A stretch of 64,000 nt of DNA from Sporosarcina sp. BP05 (lineage in GTDB: Bacteria > Bacillota > Bacilli > Bacillales_A > Planococcaceae): positions 186,001 to 250,000 of the forward strand of contig NZ_JACFTD010000002.1 of the NCBI RefSeq assembly GCF_014282005.1, given 5' to 3'. Made by a program: the position numbers and the translations under genes. Under the pieces are notes generated by a model. That model had not been told where the DNA came from and did no database searches. It saw only the letters and a program-made list of their open reading frames with translations. Positions 1 to 9,879 of the stretch are shown in pieces; position 1 is the first letter of the stretch, and each line of letters opens with the position of its first letter.

Positions 1-1
1 A

Positions 2-220
2 CACCACTCCGTTTATTCTGAACTGGCCTTTTTCGTTAAGGGCGAAAGTGGTTTGTATAGGCGTTTTGATGAGGTTCATACGCAACGAACGTTTCCAGTA
101 AGTGACTACGCAGATATGCTTATGGACACAGGTTTTTCGATTGAACGGATTTTTGCAGATTGGGAAGATGAAGCGCCACATGAAGAAAGTGAACGAATAT
201 TTTTTCAAGTCAGAAAATAA
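2..220 (+). CDS. Class I SAM methyltransferase, C-terminal fragment (YqeM-like)
   Basis: This is the last 72 codons of a gene that starts before the window; the frame is open from base 2 to the TAA at 218-220. The sequence (SELAFFVKG, then FPVSDYADML, then FQVRK at the end) matches what I know of the tail of the YqeM-type methyltransferase found just upstream of the comE genes in Bacillales. No catalytic motif lies in the visible part, so the identification rests on position and C-terminal resemblance. It ends about 30 bases before comEA and is co-directional with it. Confidence 0.7.
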   Translation, partial: HHSVYSELAFFVKGESGLYRRFDEVHTQRTFPVSDYADMLMDTGFSIERIFADWEDEAPHEESERIFFQVRK

Positions 221-251
221 ACCTTTTCAATTGGCCGGCATTCATTTATAA

Positions 252-938
252 TTGAATGAACTCCATATGGATGCCGCCGAAGAAAGGGTGACTGTACTGT
301 TTCTTTCGTTTGTATCCGGTAAATGGCGTAAGATTATAACCCCAATTGCAGCGATCGCTGTCATATCCGCTTTTCTGTTCTTCCCCAAAGGACAGGCTGA
401 CGATGATACGTTTGTCATGAGCGACCAAAACCCATTCCCTGAATTGATTGAAGAAAAGATTGAAGAAGAAATTGTAAATAGCGTTCAAATTGCTCCAGCC
501 CCCATCGTTGTCGATGTGAAAGGTGCTGTTAGGCACCCTGGTGTCTATGCGATGCAAGATGGAGACCGCCTGATTGATGCTATTAACGCAGCAGGAGGCT
601 ATTTGCCAAACGCTGATTCCAGAATGCTGAACCATGCTATGAAACTGGCGGATGAATTTGTCGTCTATGTCCCGGTCGAGGGAGAAGAAGTGCTAGCCAT
701 TTCCTTCACCCCGATAAGTGGGACAAGTGCGCCGCAAGATGACGGAAAAGTCAATATTAATACCGCGGATGAAAAAGAATTGATGACTATCCCTGGTATA
801 GGACCGTCAAAAGCGGCAGCAATTGTTCAATACCGGACGGATAAAGGTTCTTTCAAATCGCCTGAATCATTGATGGAAGTGTCTGGGATTGGCGAGAAAA
901 CATTCGAAAAACTAGAGCCTAAGATTACAGTGAATTGA
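252..938 (+). CDS. comEA: ComEA, DNA receptor for competence
   Basis: Membrane-anchored DNA-binding protein of the competence uptake machine. A basic N-terminus and one membrane segment (about residues 24-42) precede an acidic linker. A SLBB-type domain follows (about residues 82-130, containing VDVKGAVRHPGVY). A C-terminal pair of helix-hairpin-helix motifs (about residues 163-228, with NINTADEKEL and IPGIG) is the DNA-binding part. The start is uncertain: a TATAAT box lies at 247-252, so the TTG at 252 would be too close to the transcription start, and the ATG at 267 or GTG at 288 are alternatives. It begins the comE cluster; comEB follows after 220 bases that hold a palindromic repeat. Confidence 0.93.
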   Translation: MNELHMDAAEERVTVLFLSFVSGKWRKIITPIAAIAVISAFLFFPKGQADDDTFVMSDQNPFPELIEEKIEEEIVNSVQIAPAPIVVDVKGAVRHPGVYAMQDGDRLIDAINAAGGYLPNADSRMLNHAMKLADEFVVYVPVEGEEVLAISFTPISGTSAPQDDGKVNINTADEKELMTIPGIGPSKAAAIVQYRTDKGSFKSPESLMEVSGIGEKTFEKLEPKITVN

Positions 939-999
939 TTGAAGTACAATCTAGGATAAGAATGTGCTAAATATGTTGAAAAAGTGAATACCTCTATAA

Positions 1000-1112
1000 A
1001 CTAAGCGAAGGCGCCTTAACAGGGGTAGCCGAAGCCATAAGACTGACGGCGAAGCTGTCTGGCTTATGGCAGGAGGCATCCCCGAGCGCCGCGGCGAATT
1101 CATTGGGGTTCT
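1000..1112. repeat. Dispersed palindromic repeat between comEA and comEB
   Basis: The 220-base gap holds a GC-richer block with nested inverted repeats, the clearest being GCCATAAGAC against CTTATGGC about 25 bases apart, and GGCGCC-type halves at its ends. It codes for nothing convincing. Similar GCG-rich palindromes occur in shorter form near 5770-5820 and 16850-16910, so I read it as a member of a dispersed intergenic repeat family (MITE- or REP-like). It could also act as a transcript-folding or attenuation element in the comE operon. Confidence 0.5.
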
Positions 1113-1158
1113 TTATTTTTGACATATATAAACGAAATAAATATTGGAGGCATTCACA

Positions 1159-1722
1159 ATGGAGCGAATAACGTGGGACCAGTTTTTCATGGCCCAGTGC
1201 CATCTATTAGCAGTTCGAAGTACATGTACAAGACTTTCCGTCGGTGCATCGATTGTCAGGGATAACCGAATCATTGCAGGCGGCTATAATGGTTCCATAT
1301 CAGGGGGAGACCACTGTATCGACCACGGTTGCTATGTTGTCGGGAACCACTGTGTGAGGACTATCCACGCGGAAATGAACGCATTGCTGCAATGCTCGAA
1401 GTATGGCATACCTGTTGCAGGATCAACGCTGTATGTGACGCACTTTCCATGTCTGCAATGTTCGAAAGCAATTATTCAAGCAGGCATTAAGCATGTCATC
1501 TACGCAACAGATTATAAAAACGACGAATATGCATTAAAGCTATTTGCGCATTCCGATGTTTCCGTTCTGCATATTCCGTTTGATGAAAAGAAAGTTGACT
1601 TTTCCAGCGAGAGTAAGTTAGAACTTTTCAATGAAATGCTGCTAAAAATGCAGGCATTAGGCGCTGGAAATGAAGAACTCGCCCCTTACAAACAAAGGGT
1701 GGATAGCTTATTCGACAAATGA
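1159..1722 (+). CDS. comEB: ComEB, dCMP deaminase family protein
   Basis: Cytidine/deoxycytidylate deaminase-fold protein of 187 residues, close to the usual length. The zinc site is visible: H70-A-E72 supplies a ligand and the proton shuttle, and P97-C98-x-x-C101 supplies the two cysteine ligands. I chose the ATG at 1159 because a GGAGG box sits 9 bases upstream; an in-frame start at 1144 would swallow that box. The family converts dCMP to dUMP; the link to competence is by operon position and ComEB is not strictly needed for uptake in B. subtilis. Its stop overlaps the comEC start by ATGA. Confidence 0.93.
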   Translation: MERITWDQFFMAQCHLLAVRSTCTRLSVGASIVRDNRIIAGGYNGSISGGDHCIDHGCYVVGNHCVRTIHAEMNALLQCSKYGIPVAGSTLYVTHFPCLQCSKAIIQAGIKHVIYATDYKNDEYALKLFAHSDVSVLHIPFDEKKVDFSSESKLELFNEMLLKMQALGAGNEELAPYKQRVDSLFDK

Positions 1723-4010
1723 TTTCACGTGTACGTTTCATGTATCTAGCAATTCCGGTCGCCGTATCAGCATTTGCTGCATACGGTCCGGTTTATCTAC
1801 TACTCTGTAATCTGTTTCTTCTTCCCATCTTCTTGAGCAAAAAAGAAGATTTCCTCACACCTATCCTCGCGGTTGCGACCGCTCTCTTCTCTTTTTTCTA
1901 TATTTCAGCGACCATTCCTATAATTGAAGAAACCGGCAAAGCAACTCTTAGCCTCACTTGGACAGATAATGTGAAAATTGACGGCAGTAAGATGAAGGGA
2001 TTTGCGAAAACTTCCACCGGCGAAACTGTTTATGCCAACTATACAATTAGCAGTGAACAAGAAAAAATTCGTTTACTTGAAATGAATATCCCGTCCGTGA
2101 CATTTACGATGTCTGGTTCATTTCGCGAACCGGATATCCCTTCACATGACTATTCTTTCGACATGTTGAAATATATGAGAATGTTTGGGGCGTCAGCGCT
2201 ATTTGAATCTGAGACGATTATTCATGCAGATAAAAAATCTGGCATCTTGACACGATTATCTGAACAGAGACGGAAAGTGAAAAATCATATCGGGGCCACA
2301 TTCCCAGAAACGTTAAAAGTAGAAGCAGAAGCTTTGCTCATTGGTGATCGAAGCGGGATGGATGAAGGAATGGCGTCAAATTATCGGACGCTTGGCATTA
2401 CGCATCTCTTTGCGATTTCAGGGTTGCATGTCGGACTGCTGACATTCATGTTGCGGGAATTGCTGCTTAGAGCAACTATGAGGAAAGAAACGATCGATAC
2501 ACTTCTTATGGCACTGTTACCTCTGTATGCCGTTATGGCTGGAGGGGCACCTTCTGTCTGGCGTGCGGTATCGGTGACCATACTCGTCCTTCTTGCGTCG
2601 TCAGGAAGGGTGAAAGTGAGACTGGATGATGCACTGGCGATAAGTGCGGCTTGTTTTATCCTTTATCAACCATTTGTTCTATTTCAGCCAGGGTTTCAAC
2701 TTTCTTATTTGGCAGCCTGTTCACTCATCTACTCTTCTGGTATTTTAGCTAAAGCAAAGACTGCCATTGGAGTTTCGTTTCTCGTCACATCAATCAGCCA
2801 ACTATCTTTGTATCCAGTCTTACTCGTTCATTTTCATGAACTGTCTATTTCATCATTTGTTGTTAATCTTGTTTATGTTCCACTGTATTCGCTCATCATT
2901 TTACCCGCAAACATTGTTTTACTGATCATGACATCAGTGTTGCCGAAGGTAGCTGGTCTATTATTCATGGTATATGAGCCTTTCAGGGGGGTCGTAGGGG
3001 ATGTAACCAGTTGGATTTCATCTTTACCCTATCAACTATGGACACCTGGAAAACCAGATGCGCTTTGGGCTTCTCTTGCTGTAGCCGGAGTCTTGCTGTT
3101 TTTCATTCGCTGTGAGGAAGGTGGCAATGTATTGAAATCGTTGCCAATTGTACTCGTGCCTGCACTCGTCATTCATTTCATACCGTATATGGACAGCTCG
3201 TTAAGGGTAACGTTCCTGGATGTCGGACAAGGGGATAGTATCGTTATCGAATTACCTTTTCGACAAGCGGTATATGTGATAGACACAGGCGGCACAATTA
3301 CATTCGGGGAGCCGAATTGGAAAACACCTTCAAAACAGTTTGAAGTCGGTAGGAAGATTGTTGTACCTTATTTGAAAGGCCGTGGTATCACAACAATTGA
3401 CAAATTAATTATTTCTCACGCAGATGCAGATCATATGGAAGGAGTAGATGAGGTTTTAGAAGAGCTGAAAGTTGCTGAAATTCATATTTCACCAGGAAGT
3501 GAATTGGAAGTAGCGATGAAAGAGATCATTCAGATTGTAGGGGACAAACGCATTCCGATGTTGTCGATGAAAGAAGGAGTCTCATGGACAATAGGAAATT
3601 CGGCTTTTCATTATGTGGCACCTAAAGAAGGGAAATATGATGGGAATGCAAGTTCACTTGTCTTATTCATGAAAACATCGGGGCCTTCGTTTTTATTGAC
3701 AGGAGATATGGAAAAAGAGGGAGAAGCTCAATTTCTTCGCGACTATGGGCATTCTGATTTTGGTCCCGTCATTTTGAAGGCGGGGCATCATGGAAGCAGG
3801 ACATCGAGTACGGAGCCGTTCGTCGATGCGCTTCGACCGGAGCTAACCATCTTTTCAGCAGGCAGGAACAGCAGATACGGACATCCTCATCCAGAGGTAG
3901 TTGAAACGTTTGAAAAAAAGGGGTTACCGACGATGTCAACGGCCGAATTTGGATCGATTACAGTAACTGTTAAAAAAAATCAATTTGAAGTCTCAAGCAT
4001 GAAAAAGTAA
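1719..4010 (+). CDS. comEC: ComEC, DNA uptake channel
   Basis: Polytopic membrane protein of 763 residues that carries single-stranded DNA through the membrane during transformation. Two N-terminal membrane segments lead into a soluble OB-like region. The competence-domain membrane core follows (about residues 220-480, containing HLFAISGLHVG). The C-terminus is a metallo-beta-lactamase-like domain (about residues 498-760) with SHADADHMEG and GHHGS metal-ligand motifs, the proposed nuclease that degrades the non-transforming strand. Length and motif order are normal and no break is seen, so the competence uptake set looks intact here. Start overlaps comEB by 4 bases. Confidence 0.96.
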   Translation: MISRVRFMYLAIPVAVSAFAAYGPVYLLLCNLFLLPIFLSKKEDFLTPILAVATALFSFFYISATIPIIEETGKATLSLTWTDNVKIDGSKMKGFAKTSTGETVYANYTISSEQEKIRLLEMNIPSVTFTMSGSFREPDIPSHDYSFDMLKYMRMFGASALFESETIIHADKKSGILTRLSEQRRKVKNHIGATFPETLKVEAEALLIGDRSGMDEGMASNYRTLGITHLFAISGLHVGLLTFMLRELLLRATMRKETIDTLLMALLPLYAVMAGGAPSVWRAVSVTILVLLASSGRVKVRLDDALAISAACFILYQPFVLFQPGFQLSYLAACSLIYSSGILAKAKTAIGVSFLVTSISQLSLYPVLLVHFHELSISSFVVNLVYVPLYSLIILPANIVLLIMTSVLPKVAGLLFMVYEPFRGVVGDVTSWISSLPYQLWTPGKPDALWASLAVAGVLLFFIRCEEGGNVLKSLPIVLVPALVIHFIPYMDSSLRVTFLDVGQGDSIVIELPFRQAVYVIDTGGTITFGEPNWKTPSKQFEVGRKIVVPYLKGRGITTIDKLIISHADADHMEGVDEVLEELKVAEIHISPGSELEVAMKEIIQIVGDKRIPMLSMKEGVSWTIGNSAFHYVAPKEGKYDGNASSLVLFMKTSGPSFLLTGDMEKEGEAQFLRDYGHSDFGPVILKAGHHGSRTSSTEPFVDALRPELTIFSAGRNSRYGHPHPEVVETFEKKGLPTMSTAEFGSITVTVKKNQFEVSSMKK

Positions 4011-4057
4011 AAAAACGGACACAACACCCTGGATAGGATGTATTGTCCGTTTTTTTA
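4011..4057 (+). terminator. Rho-independent terminator after comEC
   Basis: An A-rich tract and CGGACA pair with TGTCCG followed by seven T; the loop is about 20 bases. It ends the comE operon and, read on the other strand, also ends yqzM. Confidence 0.9.
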
Positions 4058-4065
4058 AAAACATA

Positions 4066-4200
4066 TTAGCCAGCGACTACGTCGATTATTGTAGCAATAA
4101 CAAAAATAGCTGAGAATGCTACGAAAGCGACTATAAAGCCGATTCCTGAATCGATTAAATCATTACGTTTGGACTGTACATCGTGTTCAAACTCATTCAT
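4066..4200 (-). CDS. yqzM: YqzM family small membrane protein
   Basis: A 44-residue protein with one membrane segment near its C-terminus (about residues 20-40) after a charged stretch beginning MNEFEHDVQSKRNDLIDSG. It matches the YqzM family, which lies between comEC and holA on the opposite strand in B. subtilis. The start at 4200 is set by a perfect AGGAGGTG box just upstream; the longer in-frame extension to 4305 has no ribosome binding site. The function of the family is unknown to me. Confidence 0.88.
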   Translation of the reverse strand: MNEFEHDVQSKRNDLIDSGIGFIVAFVAFSAIFVIATIIDVVAG

Positions 4201-4363
4201 TGCTACACCTCCTGATTCCATTATAGTATAGATGATTCCGTAGCAAAAATCCATAGCAATCAACTTTTTAAACATGTCTGGCTGGAACTGACACAATTTG
4301 TCCATACAGTCGTTTTACAATACTGTATAATTGGAATGTACTAAATCGAAAGAGGTGGATAAT

Positions 4364-5380
4364 GTGGCGAATGCAATATGGAAGAAAATAGCCGCAGGGG
4401 AAATCGATCCGGTCTACTTATTGACTGGTCTCGAACAACATCTATTCGACTCCACAATTACTCGGCTGAAAAAAGCATTACCTGATATTGATGCTGCATC
4501 AGTCATTCGGTTTGACTTGGACGAGACTCCTGTAGAGGTGGTCATTGAAGAGGCAGATACACTACCATTCCTCGAAGACCGTAAATTGATTATAGCTGGA
4601 AACGCATCATTTTTAAAAGCGTCGGATAAAACCCGAGAAAAAGTGACACATAATTTGGAGATGTTGGAAGCATGGCTGGCAAATCCGTCACCGACAGCAA
4701 CGGTTGTATTTATAGCACCTTATGAAAAACTGGATGCACGAAAACGGATTACCAAAATAATTAAAGAACATGCGACTGTCATTGAATCAAAACGACTGCA
4801 AGGGAAGGATCTGTTCACATGGATTCAGCAGGAAGCGGGCGCAAATGGGTCACGAATTGGATCCGCTGACGCAGAGTTTCTTGTGAAAATGGCTGGGGAT
4901 GACTTGCTTACTTTATCATCTGAAATTGGGAAAATGGCTACATATTTGAATGGTTTTGGGGACATCACGGCAGATGTGATTGAGTCGCTCGTACCACGGA
5001 CACCAGAAATGGATGTCTTCCGATTAACGGATGCCTACGTTTCTGGAAAAGTGTCGAACACTGTAGCCATTTACCATGACTTATTACGTAACGGTGAGGA
5101 ACCAATCATGTTGACCTCATTAATTGCGAGTCAGGTAAGGCTCATGGTACACGTGGGTTTACTTCATAAAAAAGGATACCAGCAACATCAAATTGCAAAA
5201 ACGTTAAGCGTCCATCCGTACCGTGTGAAATTGATGATGGAGAATAGAAGTCTGCCTAGTTCTGAGCGTTTACTATTGATTTTAAGTAAACTCGCGGCCA
5301 TTGACTATAAATTGAAATCATCAAGTGGAAAAAGGGAACGAATTCTGGAGTTGTTCTTTATGGAGCCTTTAAGGAAATAA
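4364..5380 (+). CDS. holA: DNA polymerase III delta subunit
   Basis: Delta subunit of the clamp loader (338 residues from the GTG at 4364), which opens the beta sliding clamp. The N-terminal domain begins AIWKKIAAGEIDPVYLLTG, the region that normally resembles a P-loop domain but lacks a functional ATP site in this subunit. The collar domain lies toward the C-terminus (about residues 215-335). The GTG start follows AAAGAGGTGG at good spacing; a TTG 33 bases earlier has no binding site. A TATAAT hexamer at 4326-4331 is a plausible -10. Confidence 0.93.
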   Translation: MANAIWKKIAAGEIDPVYLLTGLEQHLFDSTITRLKKALPDIDAASVIRFDLDETPVEVVIEEADTLPFLEDRKLIIAGNASFLKASDKTREKVTHNLEMLEAWLANPSPTATVVFIAPYEKLDARKRITKIIKEHATVIESKRLQGKDLFTWIQQEAGANGSRIGSADAEFLVKMAGDDLLTLSSEIGKMATYLNGFGDITADVIESLVPRTPEMDVFRLTDAYVSGKVSNTVAIYHDLLRNGEEPIMLTSLIASQVRLMVHVGLLHKKGYQQHQIAKTLSVHPYRVKLMMENRSLPSSERLLLILSKLAAIDYKLKSSSGKRERILELFFMEPLRK

Positions 5381-5382
5381 AA

Positions 5383-5416
5383 AAAAGGCCGTCCGATAAT
5401 CGGGCGGCCTTTCTTA
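5383..5416. terminator. Bidirectional terminator between holA and rpsT
   Basis: AAAAGGCCG..CGG(G)CGGCCTTTCTT forms a GC-rich stem with A and T tracts on both sides, between two convergent genes. Confidence 0.92.
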
Positions 5417-5425
5417 GATTAAAAA

Positions 5426-5677
5426 TTAAAGTGCTTTTTTAGTAAGACGTGCTTTTTGACGTGATGCAGTGTTTTTATGGATTAGGCCTTTACGTGCAGC
5501 TGTATCCATTTTTTTGATCGCATCTCTTAGTAGGCCAGTAGCGTTTTCGTCTTTAGCGTCAAGAGCAGTTTCAGCTTTACGTACAGCAGTACGCATCGCA
5601 TGCTTTGTATTCGAGTTTTGCTCGTTCGCAGCAGCGCTTTGTTTTACGCGTTTGATTGCAGATTTAATGTTTGGCAT
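5426..5677 (-). CDS. rpsT: 30S ribosomal protein S20
   Basis: 83-residue basic protein starting MPNIKSAIKRVKQ, the diagnostic start of bacterial S20, a 16S rRNA-binding primary assembly protein. The start at 5677 is preceded by a GGAGGTG box on the minus strand; the 13-codon extension upstream to 5719 is not credible. Convergent with holA, the usual Bacillales arrangement. Confidence 0.96.
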   Translation of the reverse strand: MPNIKSAIKRVKQSAAANEQNSNTKHAMRTAVRKAETALDAKDENATGLLRDAIKKMDTAARKGLIHKNTASRQKARLTKKAL

Positions 5678-5719
5678 TTCATTCACCTCCAATTTCAGGT
5701 AAGGCAAGAGTGTTTCCAC

Positions 5720-6010
5720 GAAGTTTAGGATATCACTTTCACAACAAGCATTATTTTATCAAATCAAGCGCCAGATTGCAAGAACAAAAGCGCAAGCACC
5801 TGTTCAGCGCCGCCAAGTATTAGACGTGAAATCCCCATGTTAGAAAATATCCACAAGTCAAGAGATTTATAAATTCCCTGGCGACTAGAAAATTTAAGGA
5901 GTGGTGGCCTAATTTCCTGGCGTTCTGCCGGCCTCTGAACATATAGCCGCTGGATACTGGATAATTAATCAAAGAACAAAGAATATTTCCTAGTCACATC
6001 GCACAAACTT
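5720..6010. other. Intergenic region between rpsT and gpr
   Basis: About 300 bases without a convincing gene. It must contain the rpsT leader and promoter (reading left) and the gpr promoter (reading right). It also has GCGC-rich palindromic bits (about 5770-5820 and 5925-5955) that resemble the dispersed repeat seen after comEA. A forespore-type promoter is expected for gpr but I cannot fix its boxes with confidence. Confidence 0.4.
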
Positions 6011-6027
6011 AAAGGTGAGGTGATTGT

Positions 6028-7071
6028 ATGGAGAAGTATGATTTTTATCGAACGGATCTTCTAGATGAGAGTGAAGAAATGGTCCGTCACCGAACGGCAA
6101 ATGAAAAAAACAGGTTACAAGAATCGGATGGGGTTTCGTTTGGTGAAAAAAGATTAGGTCGGGTCATCGTGACTTCTGTAAAAGTCGATGCGCAAGGTGA
6201 GGAAAAAATCGGGAAGAAGCAAGGAACCTATATTACGCTGACTGTCCCAGCACTAACAGCGGATGATAGGGAAGGGCTTGCAGATATGGCGCGTGTGTTA
6301 ATTGAAAAACTGGATGAGATCCTTGTGGATATCACAACGCTCAATACGGGAAAGATTCTTTTGATAGGTCTTGGCAATCGTGACATCACCCCCGATGCTG
6401 TAGGCCCGCTGACGATGGACAGGCTGCGTGATATTGTTCCTGACTATTATTCCGAAGAGGGCAGCGAAGTATTCGTCTATGCGCCCGGTGTGACGATTCA
6501 GACGGGTTTGGAAACAGCGGACTTTGTAAAAGCTCTTGTTACTGAAATAAAACCAGACCTACTTATCGTCATCGATGCACTTGCGGCAAGAGATAGCTCC
6601 AGGTTATGCCGAACGATACAGTTGACGGATACGGGTATCCATCCAGGCTCAGGCGTAGGCAATAGCCGAAAAGAAATATCGAAAGAGGTACTTGGAATAC
6701 CTGTAATCGCAATCGGAATTCCGACTGTAGTTGACGGTCCTGTACTTATAGCGGATGCCATCAATTCAATGTTTGGTTATATTGCTTCGAAAATTGAGGA
6801 GAAGGACAGCCCTTCATCGCGCCTTTCAGTCACTCCCTGGCTGCATACTGAAAATAAAGATGCTGACCGAGCCAACCTGCTACCGATTTTTGGCGATTGG
6901 GCGACGTGGCCACACGAAGATCGTATCCAGTTGTTTGAAGAAGTGTTAACGAACCATGAATTACGGACATTCGTTTCTCCGAAAGAGATTGATTCGTGGG
7001 TTTCTCTTTATGCGGAAACACTTGCCGATTCATTGACGAACTGGATTTCGACTATAAAAAACAGTCATTAA
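6028..7071 (+). CDS. gpr: Germination protease (GPR endopeptidase)
   Basis: 347-residue protease that, in spore formers, is made as a zymogen in the forespore and degrades small acid-soluble spore proteins at germination. The N-terminal propeptide (YDFYRTDLLDESEEM) and the core with LLIGLGNRDITPDAVGP, YAPGVTIQTG and LIVIDALAAR are characteristic of peptidase family A25. An AGGTGAGGTGA binding site precedes the ATG by 7 bases. SpoIIP follows at 43 bases, the usual arrangement. A complete gene supports the view that the organism sporulates. Confidence 0.95.
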   Translation: MEKYDFYRTDLLDESEEMVRHRTANEKNRLQESDGVSFGEKRLGRVIVTSVKVDAQGEEKIGKKQGTYITLTVPALTADDREGLADMARVLIEKLDEILVDITTLNTGKILLIGLGNRDITPDAVGPLTMDRLRDIVPDYYSEEGSEVFVYAPGVTIQTGLETADFVKALVTEIKPDLLIVIDALAARDSSRLCRTIQLTDTGIHPGSGVGNSRKEISKEVLGIPVIAIGIPTVVDGPVLIADAINSMFGYIASKIEEKDSPSSRLSVTPWLHTENKDADRANLLPIFGDWATWPHEDRIQLFEEVLTNHELRTFVSPKEIDSWVSLYAETLADSLTNWISTIKNSH

Positions 7072-7073
7072 CT

Positions 7074-7102
7074 CGTGTTCCAACGCATATAGTTGGAACA
7101 CG
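7074..7102 (+). terminator. Perfect 11-bp hairpin in the gpr-spoIIP gap
   Basis: CGTGTTCCAAC and its exact complement flank a 7-base loop. No T run follows; instead the spoIIP ribosome binding site begins at the foot of the stem. It is more likely an mRNA processing, stability or translation-control hairpin than a terminator. Confidence 0.55.
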
Positions 7103-7114
7103 GAGGGATGCCAT

Positions 7115-7939
7115 TTGAAAAAAACACTGCAAATATGGGGCACACTTATCTTATTTCTCTTCCTGTTTCCAATGCTTATAACAACATTTCCAAAGGGACA
7201 GTCGGCGAAATCTTCTAATCTCGTGAAAGAGTCTACTTACATGGTATACGCCGCGAATATTTTGGAAGAGGAAACAGTGCCAGAGACAATAATAGAACCA
7301 GCACTAGAGCCAGCTTTAGTAACTGAAGGGAAAGCGCTACTCTATTTTACACATTTCCACGAAGCCTTTAAACCGGTGACACAAGCGAAAGAAGGTAAAG
7401 TCACTGTATCCCACCAGACTGAAAACATTACAAAGTTTGGCGAAAAATTAAAAACGCAACTGCAATTCAATGGAATTGAAACGGATATGTTAGCTGTAGA
7501 AGTGCCCCATACCGGTGCCTATAATGCGATTAGACCACATGTCAAAAAAAAAATGCAGGAAAAAAAGTATGATTTGATAATCGATCTTCATAGGGATTCC
7601 GCTGGCCCGGATATAACAACTATTGCGTTCAATGATGAACAATATGCGAAAGTAGCATTTGTTATAGGCATGGAACACCAAAATTTTGAACGTAATCGAG
7701 CAAATGCAGTGCTACTGAAAAATGAAATGGAACTGCTTGTGCCTGGAATTACACGAAATCTAGTCATGAAGCATGGAGCAAACGTCGATGGGAAGTACAA
7801 TCAGGACCTTGATCCGTCTCTTCTTGTCGTGGAGCTTGGAGGAATCGGGAACACTGAAGATCAACTAAATCGAACAATTACTGTCTTAGCAAAGGCGGCT
7901 GCAACTGTCATTGAAAATTCAAATCGCGCCGAATATTGA
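7115..7939 (+). CDS. spoIIP: Stage II sporulation protein P
   Basis: Peptidoglycan amidase/endopeptidase of the engulfment (DMP) complex. The N-terminal membrane anchor (about residues 5-25) is followed by a short variable linker and the amidase domain (about residues 70-270; LYFTHFHEAFKP, then DLIIDLHRDS, then VVELGGIGN). At 274 residues it is clearly shorter than the roughly 400 of B. subtilis, mainly in the linker before the catalytic domain. TTG start with a GGAGGG box 7 bases upstream. Confidence 0.92.
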   Translation: MKKTLQIWGTLILFLFLFPMLITTFPKGQSAKSSNLVKESTYMVYAANILEEETVPETIIEPALEPALVTEGKALLYFTHFHEAFKPVTQAKEGKVTVSHQTENITKFGEKLKTQLQFNGIETDMLAVEVPHTGAYNAIRPHVKKKMQEKKYDLIIDLHRDSAGPDITTIAFNDEQYAKVAFVIGMEHQNFERNRANAVLLKNEMELLVPGITRNLVMKHGANVDGKYNQDLDPSLLVVELGGIGNTEDQLNRTITVLAKAAATVIENSNRAEY

Positions 7940-7994
7940 AGTATGCGCAGTTCACTGCTATAATTCATATAGCTAAAATAGGAGTGAACTGACT

Positions 7995-9818
7995 ATGAAT
8001 CATGAACAGAGAGCAGCACGTCAAAAGAATATCCGGAACTTTTCCATCATCGCTCATATCGATCACGGGAAATCAACATTGGCGGATCGTATTCTAGAAC
8101 AAACCCAAACGTTAACAGCAAGAGAAATGAAGACGCAAACGTTGGATTCGATGGATCTTGAAAGGGAACGCGGAATCACAATTAAATTGAATGCGGTGCA
8201 GTTGACGTATGCAGCTAAAGACGGGCAGGAATATACATTCCACCTGATCGATACGCCAGGACACGTCGACTTTACATACGAAGTGTCTCGAAGCCTTGCA
8301 GCTTGTGAAGGTGCAATCCTTGTTGTCGATGCGGCACAGGGAATCGAAGCGCAAACGCTGGCAAACGTTTATTTGGCAATCGATAATGAACTTGAAATTT
8401 TACCGGTTATCAATAAAATCGATTTACCTGCAGCAGACCCAGAACGTGTGAGAAAAGAAATTGAAGATGTTATCGGACTGGATGCATCAGAAGCAGTCCT
8501 TGCATCTGCAAAAGCGGGTATTGGAATCATAGATATCTTGGAACAGATTGTTGAGAAGGTTCCTGCTCCACAAGGGGATCCAGATGCTCCGCTTCAAGCG
8601 CTAATTTTCGACTCGCACTATGACCCGTACAAAGGGGTTATTGTTAATATCCGCATTATGCAAGGTTCGGTGAAGCCGGGCGATATGATTCATATGATGG
8701 CGACTGGTAAAAATTTCGAAGTTCTTGAAACAGGCGTTTTCACACCAAAAATATCGCCCCGAGATGAATTGACTGTCGGAGACGTAGGCTATTTATCCGC
8801 TTCGATTAAGAATGTTGGAGATACACGAGTTGGGGACACGATTACAAGCGTGAAAAACCCTGCAAGTGAACCACTAGCTGGTTATCGACGAATGAATCCA
8901 ATGGTGTTCTGTGGACTATACCCAATCGATACATCGAAATACAATGACCTGCGTGACGCACTTGAAAAGTTAGAGTTGAATGACTCTGCACTTGAATACG
9001 AGGCAGAGACATCACAAGCCCTTGGTTTCGGTTATCGTTGCGGATTCCTAGGCTTATTGCATATGGAAATTATCCAGGAACGTATTGAACGTGAATTCAA
9101 TATCGACTTGATAACAACAGCGCCAAGTGTTATTTACAATGTAGTTCTAACTGATGGTACTGAAATGAAAGTGGACAACCCTGCAATGATGCCGGATGCA
9201 CAAAAAGTCGATTATGTTGAAGAACCATATGTAAAAGCATCTATTATGGTGCCTAACGAATATGTCGGTTCTGTTATGGAGCTGTGCCAGCAAAAACGCG
9301 GGAACTTCATGACAATGGATTACCTAGATTCAACACGCGTCAATATCATTTATGAACTGCCTCTTGCAGAAATCGTTTATGACTTCTTTGACCAATTGAA
9401 ATCAGGTACAAAAGGGTATGCATCACTTGACTATGAACTGATTGGCTACAAACAATCGAAACTCGTCAAAATGGACATCCTCTTGAATGGCGAGCACGTC
9501 GATGCATTCAGCTTCATCGTCCACAAAGACTTCTCATACGAGCGCGGAAAAGCGATCGTTGAAAAGTTACGTAAACTAATCCCAAGACAACAGTTTGAAG
9601 TACCTGTACAGGCTGCCATCGGACAAAAAATTGTTGCACGTTCGACAATCAAGTCAATGGGTAAAAACGTTCTTGCTAAATGTTACGGAGGAGATATCTC
9701 CCGTAAACGTAAACTTCTTGATAAACAAAAAGAAGGTAAAAAACGTATGAAACAAGTAGGATCAGTTGAAGTACCTCAAGAAGCATTTATGGCTGTCTTG
9801 AAGATGGATGAGGATTAA
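7995..9818 (+). CDS. lepA: Elongation factor 4 (LepA)
   Basis: Ribosome-associated GTPase, 607 residues, full length. The P-loop AHIDHGKST is at residues 20-28, the G3 motif DTPGHVD follows and NKID is the G4 motif. The C-terminal LepA-specific domain ends in [13 protein letters not shown] strong AGGAGTG box precedes the ATG. The last 42 bases of the gene recur in degenerate form 2 kb downstream (11827-11868), showing that the DNA between has been inserted. Confidence 0.97.
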   Translation: MNHEQRAARQKNIRNFSIIAHIDHGKSTLADRILEQTQTLTAREMKTQTLDSMDLERERGITIKLNAVQLTYAAKDGQEYTFHLIDTPGHVDFTYEVSRSLAACEGAILVVDAAQGIEAQTLANVYLAIDNELEILPVINKIDLPAADPERVRKEIEDVIGLDASEAVLASAKAGIGIIDILEQIVEKVPAPQGDPDAPLQALIFDSHYDPYKGVIVNIRIMQGSVKPGDMIHMMATGKNFEVLETGVFTPKISPRDELTVGDVGYLSASIKNVGDTRVGDTITSVKNPASEPLAGYRRMNPMVFCGLYPIDTSKYNDLRDALEKLELNDSALEYEAETSQALGFGYRCGFLGLLHMEIIQERIEREFNIDLITTAPSVIYNVVLTDGTEMKVDNPAMMPDAQKVDYVEEPYVKASIMVPNEYVGSVMELCQQKRGNFMTMDYLDSTRVNIIYELPLAEIVYDFFDQLKSGTKGYASLDYELIGYKQSKLVKMDILLNGEHVDAFSFIVHKDFSYERGKAIVEKLRKLIPRQQFEVPVQAAIGQKIVARSTIKSMGKNVLAKCYGGDISRKRKLLDKQKEGKKRMKQVGSVEVPQEAFMAVLKMDED

Positions 9819-9879
9819 AGGCTGCAGATATGGGGTTTGTGATTGTTGCAAATCTTGTACTCAGGATTGGATTTAGTAT

